A stretch of 64,000 nt of DNA, taken from assembly GCF_910592395.1 (NCBI RefSeq), contig NC_088317.1, forward strand, positions 18,644,039 to 18,708,038. The letters are read 5' to 3'. Shown here piece by piece: positions 1 to 12,456 of this stretch. Position 1 is the first letter of the stretch. Every line of letters starts with the position of its first letter. The DNA comes from Lineus longissimus. Its lineage: Eukaryota > Nemertea > Pilidiophora > Heteronemertea > Lineidae. The translations under genes and the position numbers were made by a program. The notes under the pieces are model-generated. The model worked only from the letters and a program-made list of their open reading frames with translations. It searched no databases and was not told where the DNA came from.

Positions 1-3000
1 ATCAGCTTTGCAGGGCAGTTTGCAGGGCAGTTTCAAATGATCTTGTTAAGGTTTTGATGCTTTGGCGTTGGTGGATTAGGTCTTGAAAGCATTGTCTTAT
101 CTTAAGGTTATAAGTGACTGGGGTTTGACCATCAATCAATGGTCATCTGTCTCTTCCTATGCTATGGCAAGACAGAACTACAAACATAACACAAGTATCA
201 TCCCTAGAAGGAGCCAAATAAATCTTTCTAGAATTGCTTATTGTACCTACTTAGACAAAGCAAAATAGGTCCAGGAATACCAGAAATGAAACCCAATGCT
301 CCTTCGGATCCAATGGACACCATAGTTCACAATGCATATCTTCCTTAGGGGCAGATTCCATCCTGAATAAGCTGCATTTTCTGTACGTATAAGTTTTATA
401 TGTAAGATGTACAGGTTGTCGAGGCAAACTTATGATGACATACGCTCCAGACAAAACAAAGCTGAAATATCTTCTTTGCTTTATTGTTATTGGCCTGTTT
501 TTTTAAAGATTGGTTAAAAGCCTAAAAGGTATAACATTACTCATCTATTCTGGGAGGACAAATTGCTTGCCACAGATTTATGTGATATGTTCAGAGGCAA
601 ATATATAAGTTTTTCACCTATTAGGAACTAAATCATCTCTATACTTGTTGCTTTGCTGAAAATATTTTTTTATGGCTTACTGTAGAATTCCCAGGTATCA
701 GGTCGTTTTATCCTTGGGGCCATTACAATATTTCATCGCAACCAACCACAAATTGCCTTGGCACAAAGAACAAAGCTACTTTGGAGGTGTAATAATAATG
801 CAAAAAAGCCTTCAGACAGACAAACATTTTGAAATTGTGTTTCATTTCTCTTTTTCCAGATTCCTCATAAGATGTGACCACAAACCCCAATTGTGATTGT
901 GCACAAATGAGATTTCATAACTGAGACTCCAATAGGCCCCAAAACAGACAACCCGGAGTAACGCTAATGTCCTCTCATACATCGGGCTGTCTGAAAATTT
1001 CATACCTTGCCCTCAAGCTCAAGTATTGCTTTGTTTGAATTCAATGCGGGATCTATTTTGGAACAGGGTATTCAACGGGGTATTCAACGGGTGTACACGA
1101 TAACTTTTTTCATCATTTGAACATGATGTGTATTTTCAACAGATTTCTACGGGATGAACGAGTTCGTTTGTTTGAATTTGCTAACCCTGGCTTATTCATC
1201 ATTTTTTGATGGATGCTTTGTGTTTGGTGCGTGGTGGGTGAATAGAGGTGTCGGTCACCTACGATGCAAAAGGGAAGCTCATTCTAGCGGGTGTAGCAGG
1301 CAACAATATCACAATGTCGGTAGACTGATAGCAATCTATGACATAATGCATCTTTAAATTTTCAGAGGGAGAGGAGTAGGGATGGGTCACCAGAAGTCTA
1401 GCAACATCCTATCATCACCACAAGGACCATGTGTGAATAACGATGATCGCTTAGCAACCAGTGGTTGATATTAGAGTATTGGACACTCGTTGGATGAACA
1501 AAAGAACACACTGATTTATGGTATGGTAGACCAATCTATGATAAAAAATAGTGCTGGTGTCTTTCTACTGGGTGGGCATAAAGAATCTAAAGATTTATTG
1601 ACTCATTACATTCCTCCTCCACACAGGATGGTGAAGAGATGGGAAGCAGTATAGCTTCTTTCCCTGCATACTTTAAAGTCTTGATGATGGTGGTGTTAAA
1701 GCCCAGCAAATGAGCGATTGAAATTAGTGTGACCTGTGATTTTGATTACATTCAACACTAATCATGCATTTGCGATCCTCATTCCTGGTGCCAGTAACAG
1801 ATTCAGGTGACAAAACAGCCACATATAGATGCTTTAAAGAGATGCTTTTCTTGAACAACTGGTTTGGAATTTGGTAGCAGCTTGGTACACAGAGGGTAAA
1901 AATGGTGCCTCCAAGATAGCTCTTTCACAACATACTAATGTCAACATTATCTCAACGCTGGAATGCGGCTATCCCGTATCAGTACAGTTTGAGCACAGGT
2001 GCGTTTAAGAGGCTCGATCTGCATCGCAGTTATCTGAATAGCGTTCCAACATACTCAGTTTTTTATGGAGCTACGAATTGGTGCGTTGATACATGACATA
2101 GACAACAAGATCAAAATAAATTCATTTACAGGAGAAGAGGAAACATCTTGTTGGCCATCACAAAACTAAACTTACAAACTTTTAGTTCTTGTACATAGAG
2201 GAACATTCTCCTTGCTAATGATAGTATAAATTTGACACCTGTAAACATCCATTTGCCAGAGATGTACTGGAAACCAGACCGTGGCTTTTATGTCTACATT
2301 ATATGCCAATAATGCAGTTCCAGATCGCATTTAACAGTTTGAAACAACCTTTAATGTGCAATTTCATAGACTGAATACATTCATATGAATTATTGAAATG
2401 CGTGTATGACGAGAATAAATGGGTATGGGCACGACAGCCGAGTATATGGACTGTGTCTCCATCATGGATGCTTCCTAAGTTGGCTAGCAAAGCCTGTAAA
2501 TTAAAGCACACAGATGAGACATAAATGCATGGGATCTACAGCTTATTTCACCTGGAATGAACTAACCAAAGACATGCATGTCTGTAGTTGGCCCAACAGT
2601 GACGACATTGAACTAAAAATTGACCTTTTTCATGTGATATTCTGGCCTACTTAACCTGAAGTAATTTCTTTATCGAAAATTCGGGGTTTAAAAACCACTG
2701 ATCCAGACACATCTTGACCCATTTGCCTGTCATCAATAGGTATTTCATTTTTGGGAAAGATGTCAACACTTTTGTTGAGAGTCTACCAAACACTTCTCTG
2801 TTTGCTACCCGTCATGTCACAGCCTTTCATATGATAATGGTGAACTTTTGTATGGCATTATACTTGTGAAATTGCGTAAACAGTGTTGTGTCTTGACTCA
2901 CCAGAAGGTTGTCCCCTCCCTTAAACACATGTTAAACCCTTTGGGTTTACTACTGTCAAGTCATAATCAACCCCCCCCCCCCCCGCCCCCTCAGCTGCCC

Positions 3001-3733
3001 TGGGGCAACAGTCTACCTATCCTAATCAACATGAACAACAATGTCAAGAATCTAACAAAGACAAGTAGACAGGTGCTTATTCTCCTGGGGAATACTTGAT
3101 AAGCAATAATTTGATTAACATACGACTTTGGGCATTCTTTGTCCTGGTAATCTGAACCCTGTCATCTCGTCTGAAAGAGAGCAAGATAACCCTGGCAGAA
3201 CCAGGAAAAGAGAAAAATGCCATTTGATGCTGATGGAAATATTGTATTTTATGATGGAGTCACACGACAGGCAACCTGAGGCTCATGCAGAATCATGCTG
3301 CAGCAGCAACATGAGTCAATGCTGGTTTATGCTGAATGAAGGATGCGGCACAATACAGCTTTTCCTTGAGAACATTTGCTTCATAGTTTGTTATTACCAC
3401 ACATGATTTCTATATTTCAAACTCTCTCAGAATCAATACAATACCTTTTTCTTACCTTTCAACCTAGATGCTGACAACTCTCGCAAGTCATATTTATCAG
3501 TAGAGGTAACTTAAGCATATATATGATGTACTCCTTTTAAGCTGCCAAACATGTCCATGTTGGCAAAAACGACAGTACCAACTTAACTCAGTTCTACATT
3601 TCTGATTTTCGAAAAGACTGCATAACCAATTTAGCACATTTTGAAATTGCAAATTGAGGTATCGAACACATTGTCATTTAAATTCAACAAAAGCAACAAG
3701 AGGGCCAATTGAAAACAATGAAATGTAACATAC
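1..3733 (-). other. Presumed intron of MBNL gene, downstream of coding exon 1
   Basis: This stretch follows the consensus donor of the muscleblind coding exon on the minus strand, so it should be the beginning of the next intron. I looked for the next muscleblind exon (expected to complete zinc finger 2 with a C-x(4)-C-x(3)-H half and a HPPxHL motif) and did not find it here. The only notable content is a C-rich run at 2971-2990 (14 C, one G, 5 C). Short open frames on both strands show no recognisable domain. Confidence 0.7.
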
Positions 3734-3946
3734 CTTTATAGAATCAAAACAACACGTCACTCGTCCATTCTGTACTTCTACATGTGGTGGAGGGTGTGCA
3801 AATTTGCATTCCGTTTCCGGCCGCGAGCACTTACTCCTTTGAAACTCGCGGCAAACTTCCAGTGTCAGCCACCGCGAGTCTTTCACGTTAAAGTTATTTC
3901 CACCTCCGCCGCTCATCATCGGTCCCATCGGGTTTACCATGGCCAT
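3734..3946 (-). CDS. MBNL: Muscleblind-like splicing regulator, first coding exon (N-terminal CCCH zinc finger and start of the second)
   Basis: The exon encodes 71 residues from an ATG at 3946 to a consensus donor (AAG|GTATGT) with the intron G at 3733, a phase 0 junction. Residues 1-20 are a Met/Gly/Asn-rich lead. The diagnostic block [12 protein letters not shown] starts near residue 26. The first CCCH finger is complete: C32-x7-C40-x6-C47-x3-H51. It is followed by the linker [14 protein letters not shown] and the opening of finger 2 (CFDSIK, Cys66). The family has paired CCCH fingers that bind YGCY-type RNA and control alternative splicing, mainly in the nucleus. As I recall, vertebrate MBNL genes also break coding exon 1 at the CFDSLK|GRC point, so the split looks ancestral. 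A second in-frame ATG lies at codon 3. Remaining exons are beyond position 1 or were not found. Identity is near certain; only one exon is present. Confidence 0.96.
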
Positions 3947-3963
3947 GATTTAGTTTTGAAAGT
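3947..3963 (-). other. MBNL 5' UTR stub and candidate splice acceptor
   Basis: On the minus strand a short pyrimidine run ends in CCCCTGTGCAG at 3964-3974, an acceptable splice acceptor 17 bases upstream of the muscleblind ATG. If used, the coding exon starts at 3963 and the gene has an upstream noncoding exon. The alternative is that the exon continues upstream into a proximal promoter. The sequence alone does not decide. Confidence 0.4.
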
Positions 3964-3968
3964 CTGCA

Positions 3969-3979
3969 CAGGGGGCGCT
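3969..3979 (+). promoter_or_regulatory. CTCF-like core motif beside the MBNL start
   Basis: The 11-mer CAGGGGGCGCT matches the core of the CTCF recognition sequence. It lies 23 bases upstream of the muscleblind ATG and overlaps the candidate acceptor. A single short match can be chance, and no flanking conservation can be assessed here. Confidence 0.3.
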
Positions 3980-4644
3980 AGTTATCACAAATGTAAATAG
4001 GATAGAATCACTTAGTTGCACATGGATAGGCACTCGGCGTATCCGTTTTTAGAAAACTGTAAAAACTACACAAATACAAAAATATATCTTTGAGATCGTT
4101 GTACACTCCACAGCCTGGGTTCGCAGCAGTTTTGGCCGTTTTCTTCTCTTTAGGATCGTGCTTGATAGTTTATATTATATTCTCCTTGCAATCCTCTGGT
4201 AAATATCTGCAAAGATAAGACAAGGAGACTAATGAGATGAGGGTGACTCATGTTGGATGATTGTTTACCAAGTTGTTTGTTTCTCTTGAAAATGGAAAAT
4301 ACAACACAAGCAACGGAATTCTGATAGTTTCATAATGGTTCACTAAATGCTGCAAGTAGGCCTACCTATGGGACGTTGAATTAGAAAAATATGAACTGGT
4401 TGCTGGGTTTCGCTCAATGGCTTAGCAAAACCAAACAGTATTGACTTATAACTTTCATGGGATGTTTGATTCGTCAGAGAAGCCTGATTTTAACCTGAGT
4501 TGTATGATTTGAAACCAATAAGACTCTTCTTCACTCATTCTGCTACCCCAATATTGATACTGCCCTCTAGTGTGTCAATCAAGAACCATTCTAAAGTCTC
4601 GGTGTACACCAACATCTTCCGCATTGAAAAAAGATTTTTAGCGA

Positions 4645-4680
4645 CAGCCCGCCATTTTGTTCTCTTGTTCGCGAACAAAC
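4645..4680 (-). promoter_or_regulatory. Candidate proximal promoter element: YY1-like site and perfect palindrome
   Basis: On the minus strand AAAATGGCGGG (a YY1-type element common just downstream of TATA-less start sites) lies beside the 14-base perfect palindrome TTGTTCGCGAACAA at 4665-4678. The pair sits about 700 bases upstream of the muscleblind ATG in the right orientation for that gene. No TATA box is evident. Function is inferred only. Confidence 0.25.
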
Positions 4681-7194
4681 AGAAATGTTGTCAGTGATCA
4701 GGTTACAGTCCAGGATATTTGGGTCACGAGATAAGTTCTTTCCATACATTATTCAATATGAAATGCTTGGGCTGCAGGCCAAGTATTTTCTATTCCATAG
4801 CATTTCCACAGCGTATTTTTCTAGGACTGGCTTTATATCGAAGCAGAGTTTTATTGTGTTTATTCCACTTTCAAAGAACATAGATGACGCGAGTCGTGCC
4901 ATATAGACGAGAAACACACGTCCATGGACAACAAACCAATGGTATCATTTGGTATATGACGTGATGGTGCACAACACCAGGGCCTTGCAGGATGACTTCA
5001 CCAGAACAAGTGAATAATACAGGTAACTTCAGCATGATTGGCAGACGTTTTTGTTATCTAGAAAAATTCATGGATTCATGTTACTCCCACCAACATCAAT
5101 ATTCTATAAATCGAAATGTACCAAGGCCTCTGGAAACTACAGCAATGGACTTATCGATAATCAAAGATTGAGCCCAGTTTGTTTTCATTACTATGGCAAC
5201 CTATTATTATTGTCTCAACATAGGCCTACTGTTTCCTAGTTTCTGTGTTGGTGTGTTTATCAACTATGTGGATGTTTTGTTAGTATGTATTGAAACTTGA
5301 ACATAAAATGGATGTTTTTTGCAAATGAGACTGAAAAGGGCAAGATTTAAAGCCTAAGTCACATCCTCATTCTGGGTTTTACCTATTAAAGAGGATACAG
5401 CAGCAAGGAAAACTCTGCTATTCTCTGTTTTAATTCCCCTAGACTGGGCCCCATTCAATATTATCCTCAATGTATGACATAACCATGCATAATCTCACGA
5501 TATAGTGGGCAGTAGTAACAGATTACATAAAACAAACTATGTGCTTTATGGTCAATAAGGGAATTACTACTACCAGACATAACATTGGGTAAGAGCCATA
5601 ATATTGTATAAGAAGAGATAATGAGCGGCTAGACAAGGTTTGTTTGGTCTGGATTGCCCCTAGGTGAACTTATCAGGTCAAACAACTGAGGCCTCAAGTT
5701 TTTATGGTGTCTTCCTTTTTGTTGAGGGTATGATTGAGGAATGGGTTTTTCACGGGGTAGCAGCAGGGGTATAACATGGTTATGGTAATCATGAAATCTA
5801 ACGCTAAAAGTTGCTCATTTTCATTTAGCAGCATTCCTTTACTGTCAAAATGTATTGGTTAATGCATCAGAAATTTGAGTGAGTTCTCCTATTTGCCTCC
5901 TAAATGTTGGCAAACTTGGGCTACAGTACTGCGGGCTGTCACTGTATAATAATAACAACAATAGCAGGTGCTCAATGGGAGCATTGACTTCCATGGCATT
6001 AACCATCTCATACTCCAAGCGTTTACCAAGGGTGTAGTAGTGTCAAGGTCTGCCTCCCTACATTAGCCAGATCTGTTATCATTCTTAGGTTGCTCCAAGA
6101 GTGGGCTTTCATGGTTGGATTTACAGCTCTCCTCTTCAAAAGAGCTAGGTCTGCATTGTGTACAGCCTGCAGCATTCTCTGTCTGCAGTTTGACTTCTAA
6201 CTCCCTCTCAAGGTTAAACCCATTGTGTTGCGCAAATACACAAGTCAACATCAGCCACACATGCGTGGTAAATTCATCACAGAAACAGACACAAGGCATC
6301 TGTTGAAGACAAGGTTCCAAGGGATCATCTCAAAATATATTGAAACAAAAAGCTAACAGGTTTTTGTCAAAAGTCTGTTTCATGTAAACCTTTTGGCTCT
6401 ACTGTTCTTATATGGAGTGGAGTCACACATGTCTAAACAGCATCGGTCCAATGTTTTCTTGTTAAAGAGTGACAATCTTATCAGTGTCCTTGGCAGGCAT
6501 TATTTTCAAAATATTTTATGGCTTGTCATCATTTGGTGGAAGCAGGAAATGTTCAGTACTGGTAGTGTTTTGAGGGGGAGTCAGCATCCTAAGGAACCAG
6601 ACAATGCCAAGTCGTCACACACACTTATCTAGACTTTCATTTTACCATGGATTGGTACATACCACCCACTCCCCCCTGTGTGATATCATCGAAGCTCAAG
6701 ATGCAAGGTACACATTACAGGGGGTCCATCCAGAAACTTAACCATAGTTTCCACTTTGAGACAATCCCCAAGGTGCACCAACACAAACTACATGTTGTTT
6801 ACCTCCAGGAGGGGAGAATACCACATCTAGAAAAAGATCAAGATGCGCACCTTTGGACTTGTCTGCAAAGTTGAGTCATAGCATGGGTAGGCGGTGTGTG
6901 TAGAAGGTAGAGATTTTTTTGAAAAAGCTAGTGATTGTTGTATTGGGAATGTTCAAATACACCGATGGCCTGATCGTAAGGAGTTATATCATGGGATATA
7001 GAAATTCACAAATACGCCAATGGGTACTTTTTCTGTAAAAGAAGATTTGTTGACTTCTTTAAAGAGACAATGGCAATGAAAATAATCACCAATCTACAGC
7101 TCATGGTTAATCTTGGTGTCTTTGGAATGAATGTGTGTGGGCCTTGTCGTTTTTTTTTGTCACAGTTCTGTAAGGATCTCTGTTGTATTGAGGG

Positions 7195-7500
7195 GCGACT
7201 GTCTAAATCTAGTGTACTGACTTGCACTTGCACCTGTTTCATGCTACTCTGCATGTCCTTGCTGCCACTGCAGTAACCCCGCCCGATAAACCAGCAATAA
7301 CCTTAGCACCATTTGTGACTTAAAGGAAAACTCAAAAGCCTGTTTGAAGCAGAATTACATTTGTAACATGACCATCTCTAAGTTTAGTGTACCGATTAGC
7401 ACTTGCAATCGATTTCAAGCCTTTCTTATCTCAGGTTTTGCATAGCCTTGCTGCGACTGCTGTAACCCCGCCCGATAAACCATCAATAAACTGCACCAGC
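7195..7500. repeat. Two-copy direct repeat, period about 189 bp
   Basis: The segment ending GTAACCCCGCCCGATAAACC occurs at 7273 and again at 7462. Each is preceded by a related block (TTAGTGTAC/CTAGTGTAC, CTTGCACTTGCA-like, TTGCTGC). The copies have diverged by substitutions and small indels, so the duplication is not recent. No coding content is recognised. Confidence 0.7.
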
Positions 7501-10500
7501 TGTGATTGACGGACAAAAGAGACAACTTGTTCTCAATCAATTGATGGATTATGGATGCTGAGACAAAGACGAACACCTAACCCTTGGAAGATATTGTTCG
7601 CGGCAATGTAAGGGGACAATGGGGCAGACTTGGTACAAAAGTGTACAGGGTGTGTCATTAGACTTACAACCTTGATTCTCCCCTGCACTGGAAACCACAG
7701 AAATCCAAAAAAGTTCACAATATTTTGAGATTTCTCCAGTTTATCCATGAGAAGTCTTTAAAAGTGACCGTGATGATCAAGAAATCAACATTATCATCAA
7801 CAAGCAACATTACTAAACTGATTAAGATATTGAGCAGAGGGTCAGCATTTTTTCCTTTTTCCTCAACATTTTCATTTACAAGCTGTTATTCATATCATTC
7901 CGGCTTCTATCAGGGCACCACAAGCCCACCATATTACCCCTGCGACTTGATGCAACTTAGACCAATCATGATTACAGAAGCTGAATTCATGCGGTCTAGA
8001 TATCATATTCACTGTCGTGACCAGATCAGTAGTTCTTCAAACATCCCACACCCAATGGTTCTTGTCAACTCAGCTGAGTAAACATCATATTCAAATCCAG
8101 AGATTATCGAACTGAATAACGCATAGAAATCCAGTCTATACATGGAGCACTGAAATCCCTTGCAAGTTCTATTTTCATCAATTCTTATTACTCCACCATG
8201 ATTGTATATTCTCTTCTATATTCTAGGATAATACTCTAGGTTCACTGGTCAAAGACCGTTTCTGAATAATTAAGAAACTGAAGATATCATGCACATGGTA
8301 ATTAAATGTCATTTGGATAGACATTGGGTTTGCAACACCAAGTTGTCCGATGATCATGACATAATTTTCCGGCTTGGTCTTTGCATGTCGATTCTGTAGG
8401 TCTGAGCTTATGAAAAAATTCAACTCTGTAGGTGGTGTTATTAGGGTTCCACTGTACTTACTTCAATATACAGACAGACCAGCACAAAATCTTCTGACTA
8501 CTCTTAAGCTTTGTGAACCAGTAAGTACAGTTAGGCATTGTTTAAGTTAGGCAGAAACATAATGTCTTAGTTCATGTCTGTTTCATGTCTAGAATCAAAC
8601 ACCACATGTACATTTACTGTACATCTATCATGTAAAATCTATGTATTTTCATCATGGAATGCACCGTATCCAATAATAGAACTCCACCCTCCTTTCAGCC
8701 TTGACAATGTGTCCTGTCACTCCAGGACTTCCTGGGTAGACATCCTCATTGTCCAGTAAATTGCCACAAGGACCCATCTAACCCTGATCAGACAATATAG
8801 AAATCGCTGTGTTAATTCCATCAATATCGATGATGTGAAAAAAAATCAATCATTTTGCACCATAATGAAACGATGGACATATATATATGTTGATTTTAAT
8901 AAAGATTGTTCGCATGTGGTCTTGTTGGGTGCTGATGTGGGACAATGTGTATTGTAAGGCTGGGATAGGGGCAGCTGTTCAGCTCGATAGATAAGTTACA
9001 CGGGACAATGTCTCCCTCGACTGTTTTGAAGGTTTCGGGCTGAATGTTGAATGGAATCGAGTGTCCATGTGCATGTACTCGAACTTGAGTAGATCAGTTA
9101 GAAGAGTATGTTGTGTGCTCATATGGACATGTGCCGACAGGCCCTGATAATGACCACTATACCCCAATTATCATGACAAGAGTAAATCATTTGCGATTAT
9201 CTAGTGATGTGAAAATCGTACTTGAGGAGTTCTTAATGACTAAATTAGCAAAATGATGTATGTGGGAAGTATGTATTGTGAACTATGGGAAATAACGATG
9301 TCTCCTGAAGTATATGTTGTGTGTTGTCAAGTTTAGCGAAAAGAAGTCAAGAGTTTCACTCATGTTTGTGGTGTAATGATGTTATATGGCAATAACAACA
9401 GGCATCCATGTACGTGGCAGAGTTTAAAATGAAGCTATCACAAAACCTCCACGCTACAGTTTTCATGGTAGAGGAAGTGTATAAATGATTGGACCACTTT
9501 TTTAAATGTCTGTCTGGTCCAACTGTTTATGCACTTTACCAATATCCACCTCTTAGGGTATGAGCAGGGCTCTGTTGCCATGAGTATCACACAACCCAAA
9601 AGGCAACCGTTAGTGCTGGAAAAATCCATCTCCACCGTCTCAAATTTTTAACTCCAGTTGCATTATCATAACATCTTGGTGAATCAGCCAGCTAAACTAA
9701 ACTTGCCTGCCTTACATTTCATTCAAAAGCTCTTCAAACTACTTAATCATAAATTTCAGACCAATATCATTCATTTTAGTTTAAATTTCTCTATACACCG
9801 GCAATACTCATTGTGAGTGAGGATCATAAATCCATTTTACCCTAGCAACACTGGTATGCTATATGGTTGCCATGCACTGATAAACACAATGGAAATATTT
9901 CAACGAACTTAATGTATCTCGAGATGATTATGTTGGTTTTGCATTCAAGAGTAATCTTGGACTTAATGCGATTAAATACTGGATATAAACCCTCAACCTG
10001 GCAACGACCTTCAATATTGTCATTCATCTAATTTGTCTGGGACCTGTCTCTGGTACCATCACTGACAGTTCATCAGTATTAGTAAGAGTTAGGAACAAGA
10101 TTATCTACCAAATGACCCTAATGGACAATTTCAATATGTTCCTGATATGACCTTCAATATTTTCTTGCATATTCACATTTCATAGTGAGGAAATGAATAT
10201 AAGCATATGAATGCCCCGGAGGACAATTTCTATACACTTAACCTTCAATCGTTGTATACCCACCTGTATGGCACTTGTCTCTCTGTGGACACCTTAGTGC
10301 TTGACGACATAACATTTTACTGGGAGGAAACAAGTAGGAGCGTTCCAAATGCCCCAAAGGAGGATTTCAAATCATATGCAGGATAGGACATGAACATTTG
10401 CGAAATGAGATAAGGGGAACCTACATCTCATTTTATCATTATACTACAATCAATTCCTACAAACCATATTCTTTAGTATAGACAACTGCTAAAATGCTTC

Positions 10501-12456
10501 TTTATACTCCTCTTCAGTCTCTCAACAACACTGAATACTCGATTAAGGCATCAAGTTTGAAATCCAGTTTCTTAGAAAAGACTTAAAGTTAAACTCATGA
10601 ATTACAATACAAACACATGTACAGGTCCACTTCAGCAATAATCCTTCAGAAAGGTCATGACGGTTTATCAATGCATATTCATGATCTATGATAACTCATG
10701 AATCAGCATTCGATATGATGATCATTCACAATGTGAAGGCTTCAGGAACCGTCATAATGATAAGGAACATAAGCAATCACCTCTAGCCGAATTAGTAGTG
10801 ACCCCTGCCCCAATGGCAATATGAAGCAGGATCTGACCCAATCATTCGGGCTAATCAAATTCCAGACTGTGTACATTAATCAAGATTATGTTGATATTTG
10901 GCCCACTGATATTCATATTTTCATATTCATCATATTTATAGGCCTAGAGTCAAGTTAAGGCATCCACTGACCAATAACCTGCTTTTTGAATTCAAGATCT
11001 TTGTGATTATTATGACTCAATGTTTCATCAGACTCAACAAAGCCCAGTTTTCTCTCACAAAACAGGAGAAAGCGGGCTGAACGACCAGAGACGACTGCCA
11101 TTTGGCTTTTGTAATACATCCGGTATACAACAGAACTGACAACCCAGTGGATGAATTTGAAAAATGTTGATGTTGCAGCTGTTGGATATTTTGGTAACCT
11201 CATCACTGCCCCATCAGAAATGTACTCCATATATTTCCATTAGCTGATTTTGATCAACTTAACCTCATATGATGTGATAAGTTGGAAATGTACATAGGCC
11301 TGCATTGCTATAGGCCTAGGTGCTTTACAAATAGAAATATAATGGAAATCGATGATGGAATTTATAATGAGACGTGTCAAGTGCTACAGAAATATCTGGC
11401 GGAAGGTACGCCAATGGATACACAATATGTTACAGGAGAACTGCACTTGCAAAGGACACTCTGACCCACTGGTACTTCACAAAAGAAAACGTATCAGTAT
11501 CTCCCCCCTTGTTTCATCTATCATTTACGAGACTCTCTCTACAGGCTGACTGAATACGGCTTTCATTTTAGTGAAAATAGCAGCGACTTTTTAAAAATCG
11601 AAATATAAGGTGAATAACACTATGACAAGGCTGTTTTTACAGGCTGACTGAATATAAGGTGAATGACACTATGACAAATACTTTTGGAGAGAAATATGGT
11701 ACCCTCTGAGGTCCCGAAGGACACCTCACATGAAACATATGGACATATTTACCGATCCACTGAAAACCCTATAGAAACAATCTCAAATATAAAAGAACCT
11801 TCAGAAGACCAAGACACATGATGTCTTTTCAGCTTTATAGTAGCGATGTAGTGATGTAGGGGCCTCAAAAACACACCTACAGCAAGTTTATAGATTATTT
11901 CATGCGAAGTACACTGAAATTGCTGTTTTCTGCTCTATCTTCAAGTTGATTCCAAAATTACTTTATCACAGACACCAATAATCTGCTGCACTGCACCCCT
12001 TATGTTATCCAACAATTTACCAACTTGGCATGAACCAATTTCTAATTTTCTGACGACTGCACGATGCAGACCCAGCTTACGGAAAATCACTCAGATTTTT
12101 TGAAAAAATATGAAATATCCATGGTTACAGTCTCTAGAGGGGAATGTTGTGCTTGGTCGACTGTTCATGACAAATTCTTCAGTGATCGAAACATTGCTAT
12201 GACGTTTAGCCATCTTAACAAAAGCTTGAGAATCACACTGCATGCAAATCTTTTTTCCAAGGGGTGCTTTTTCACATTGGTCTCTAAAAAAATCTAGGGT
12301 AGGACAACTAGACACTTTCTAGAACATAGATTCTTTGTGCATCAAGATTCAACATTCCACTTACGCAATTCCATAGGCTATCAACCTGGCTATCATCAGA
12401 GATGGTTGTATTTTAGTTGGGTCTTAGGAGTTGCTTTTGAAAAGAATCGGGGAAAG

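Larger units (their letters stand above)
3980..12336. other. Noncoding stretch upstream of MBNL coding exon 1 (possible first intron)
   Basis: Open frames here are short, mostly lack ATG starts and show no family signature. Visible structure is limited to the candidate promoter element near 4.66 kb, a two-copy direct repeat at about 7.2-7.5 kb, and an isolated GGGTTCCACTGTA end at 8445-8457 matching the terminus of the repeat family described at 25.6, 35.2 and 38.7 kb. Confidence 0.6.

Noticed and set aside
1-3733. Second muscleblind exon completing zinc finger 2
   Set aside because: Searched for the C-x(4)-C-x(3)-H half with HPPxHL on the minus strand and did not find it; it must lie beyond the window.
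7725-8081. 118-codon forward open frame
   Set aside because: It lacks an ATG at its start, has low-complexity Ser-rich composition, no domain and no supporting splice signals; consistent with chance.
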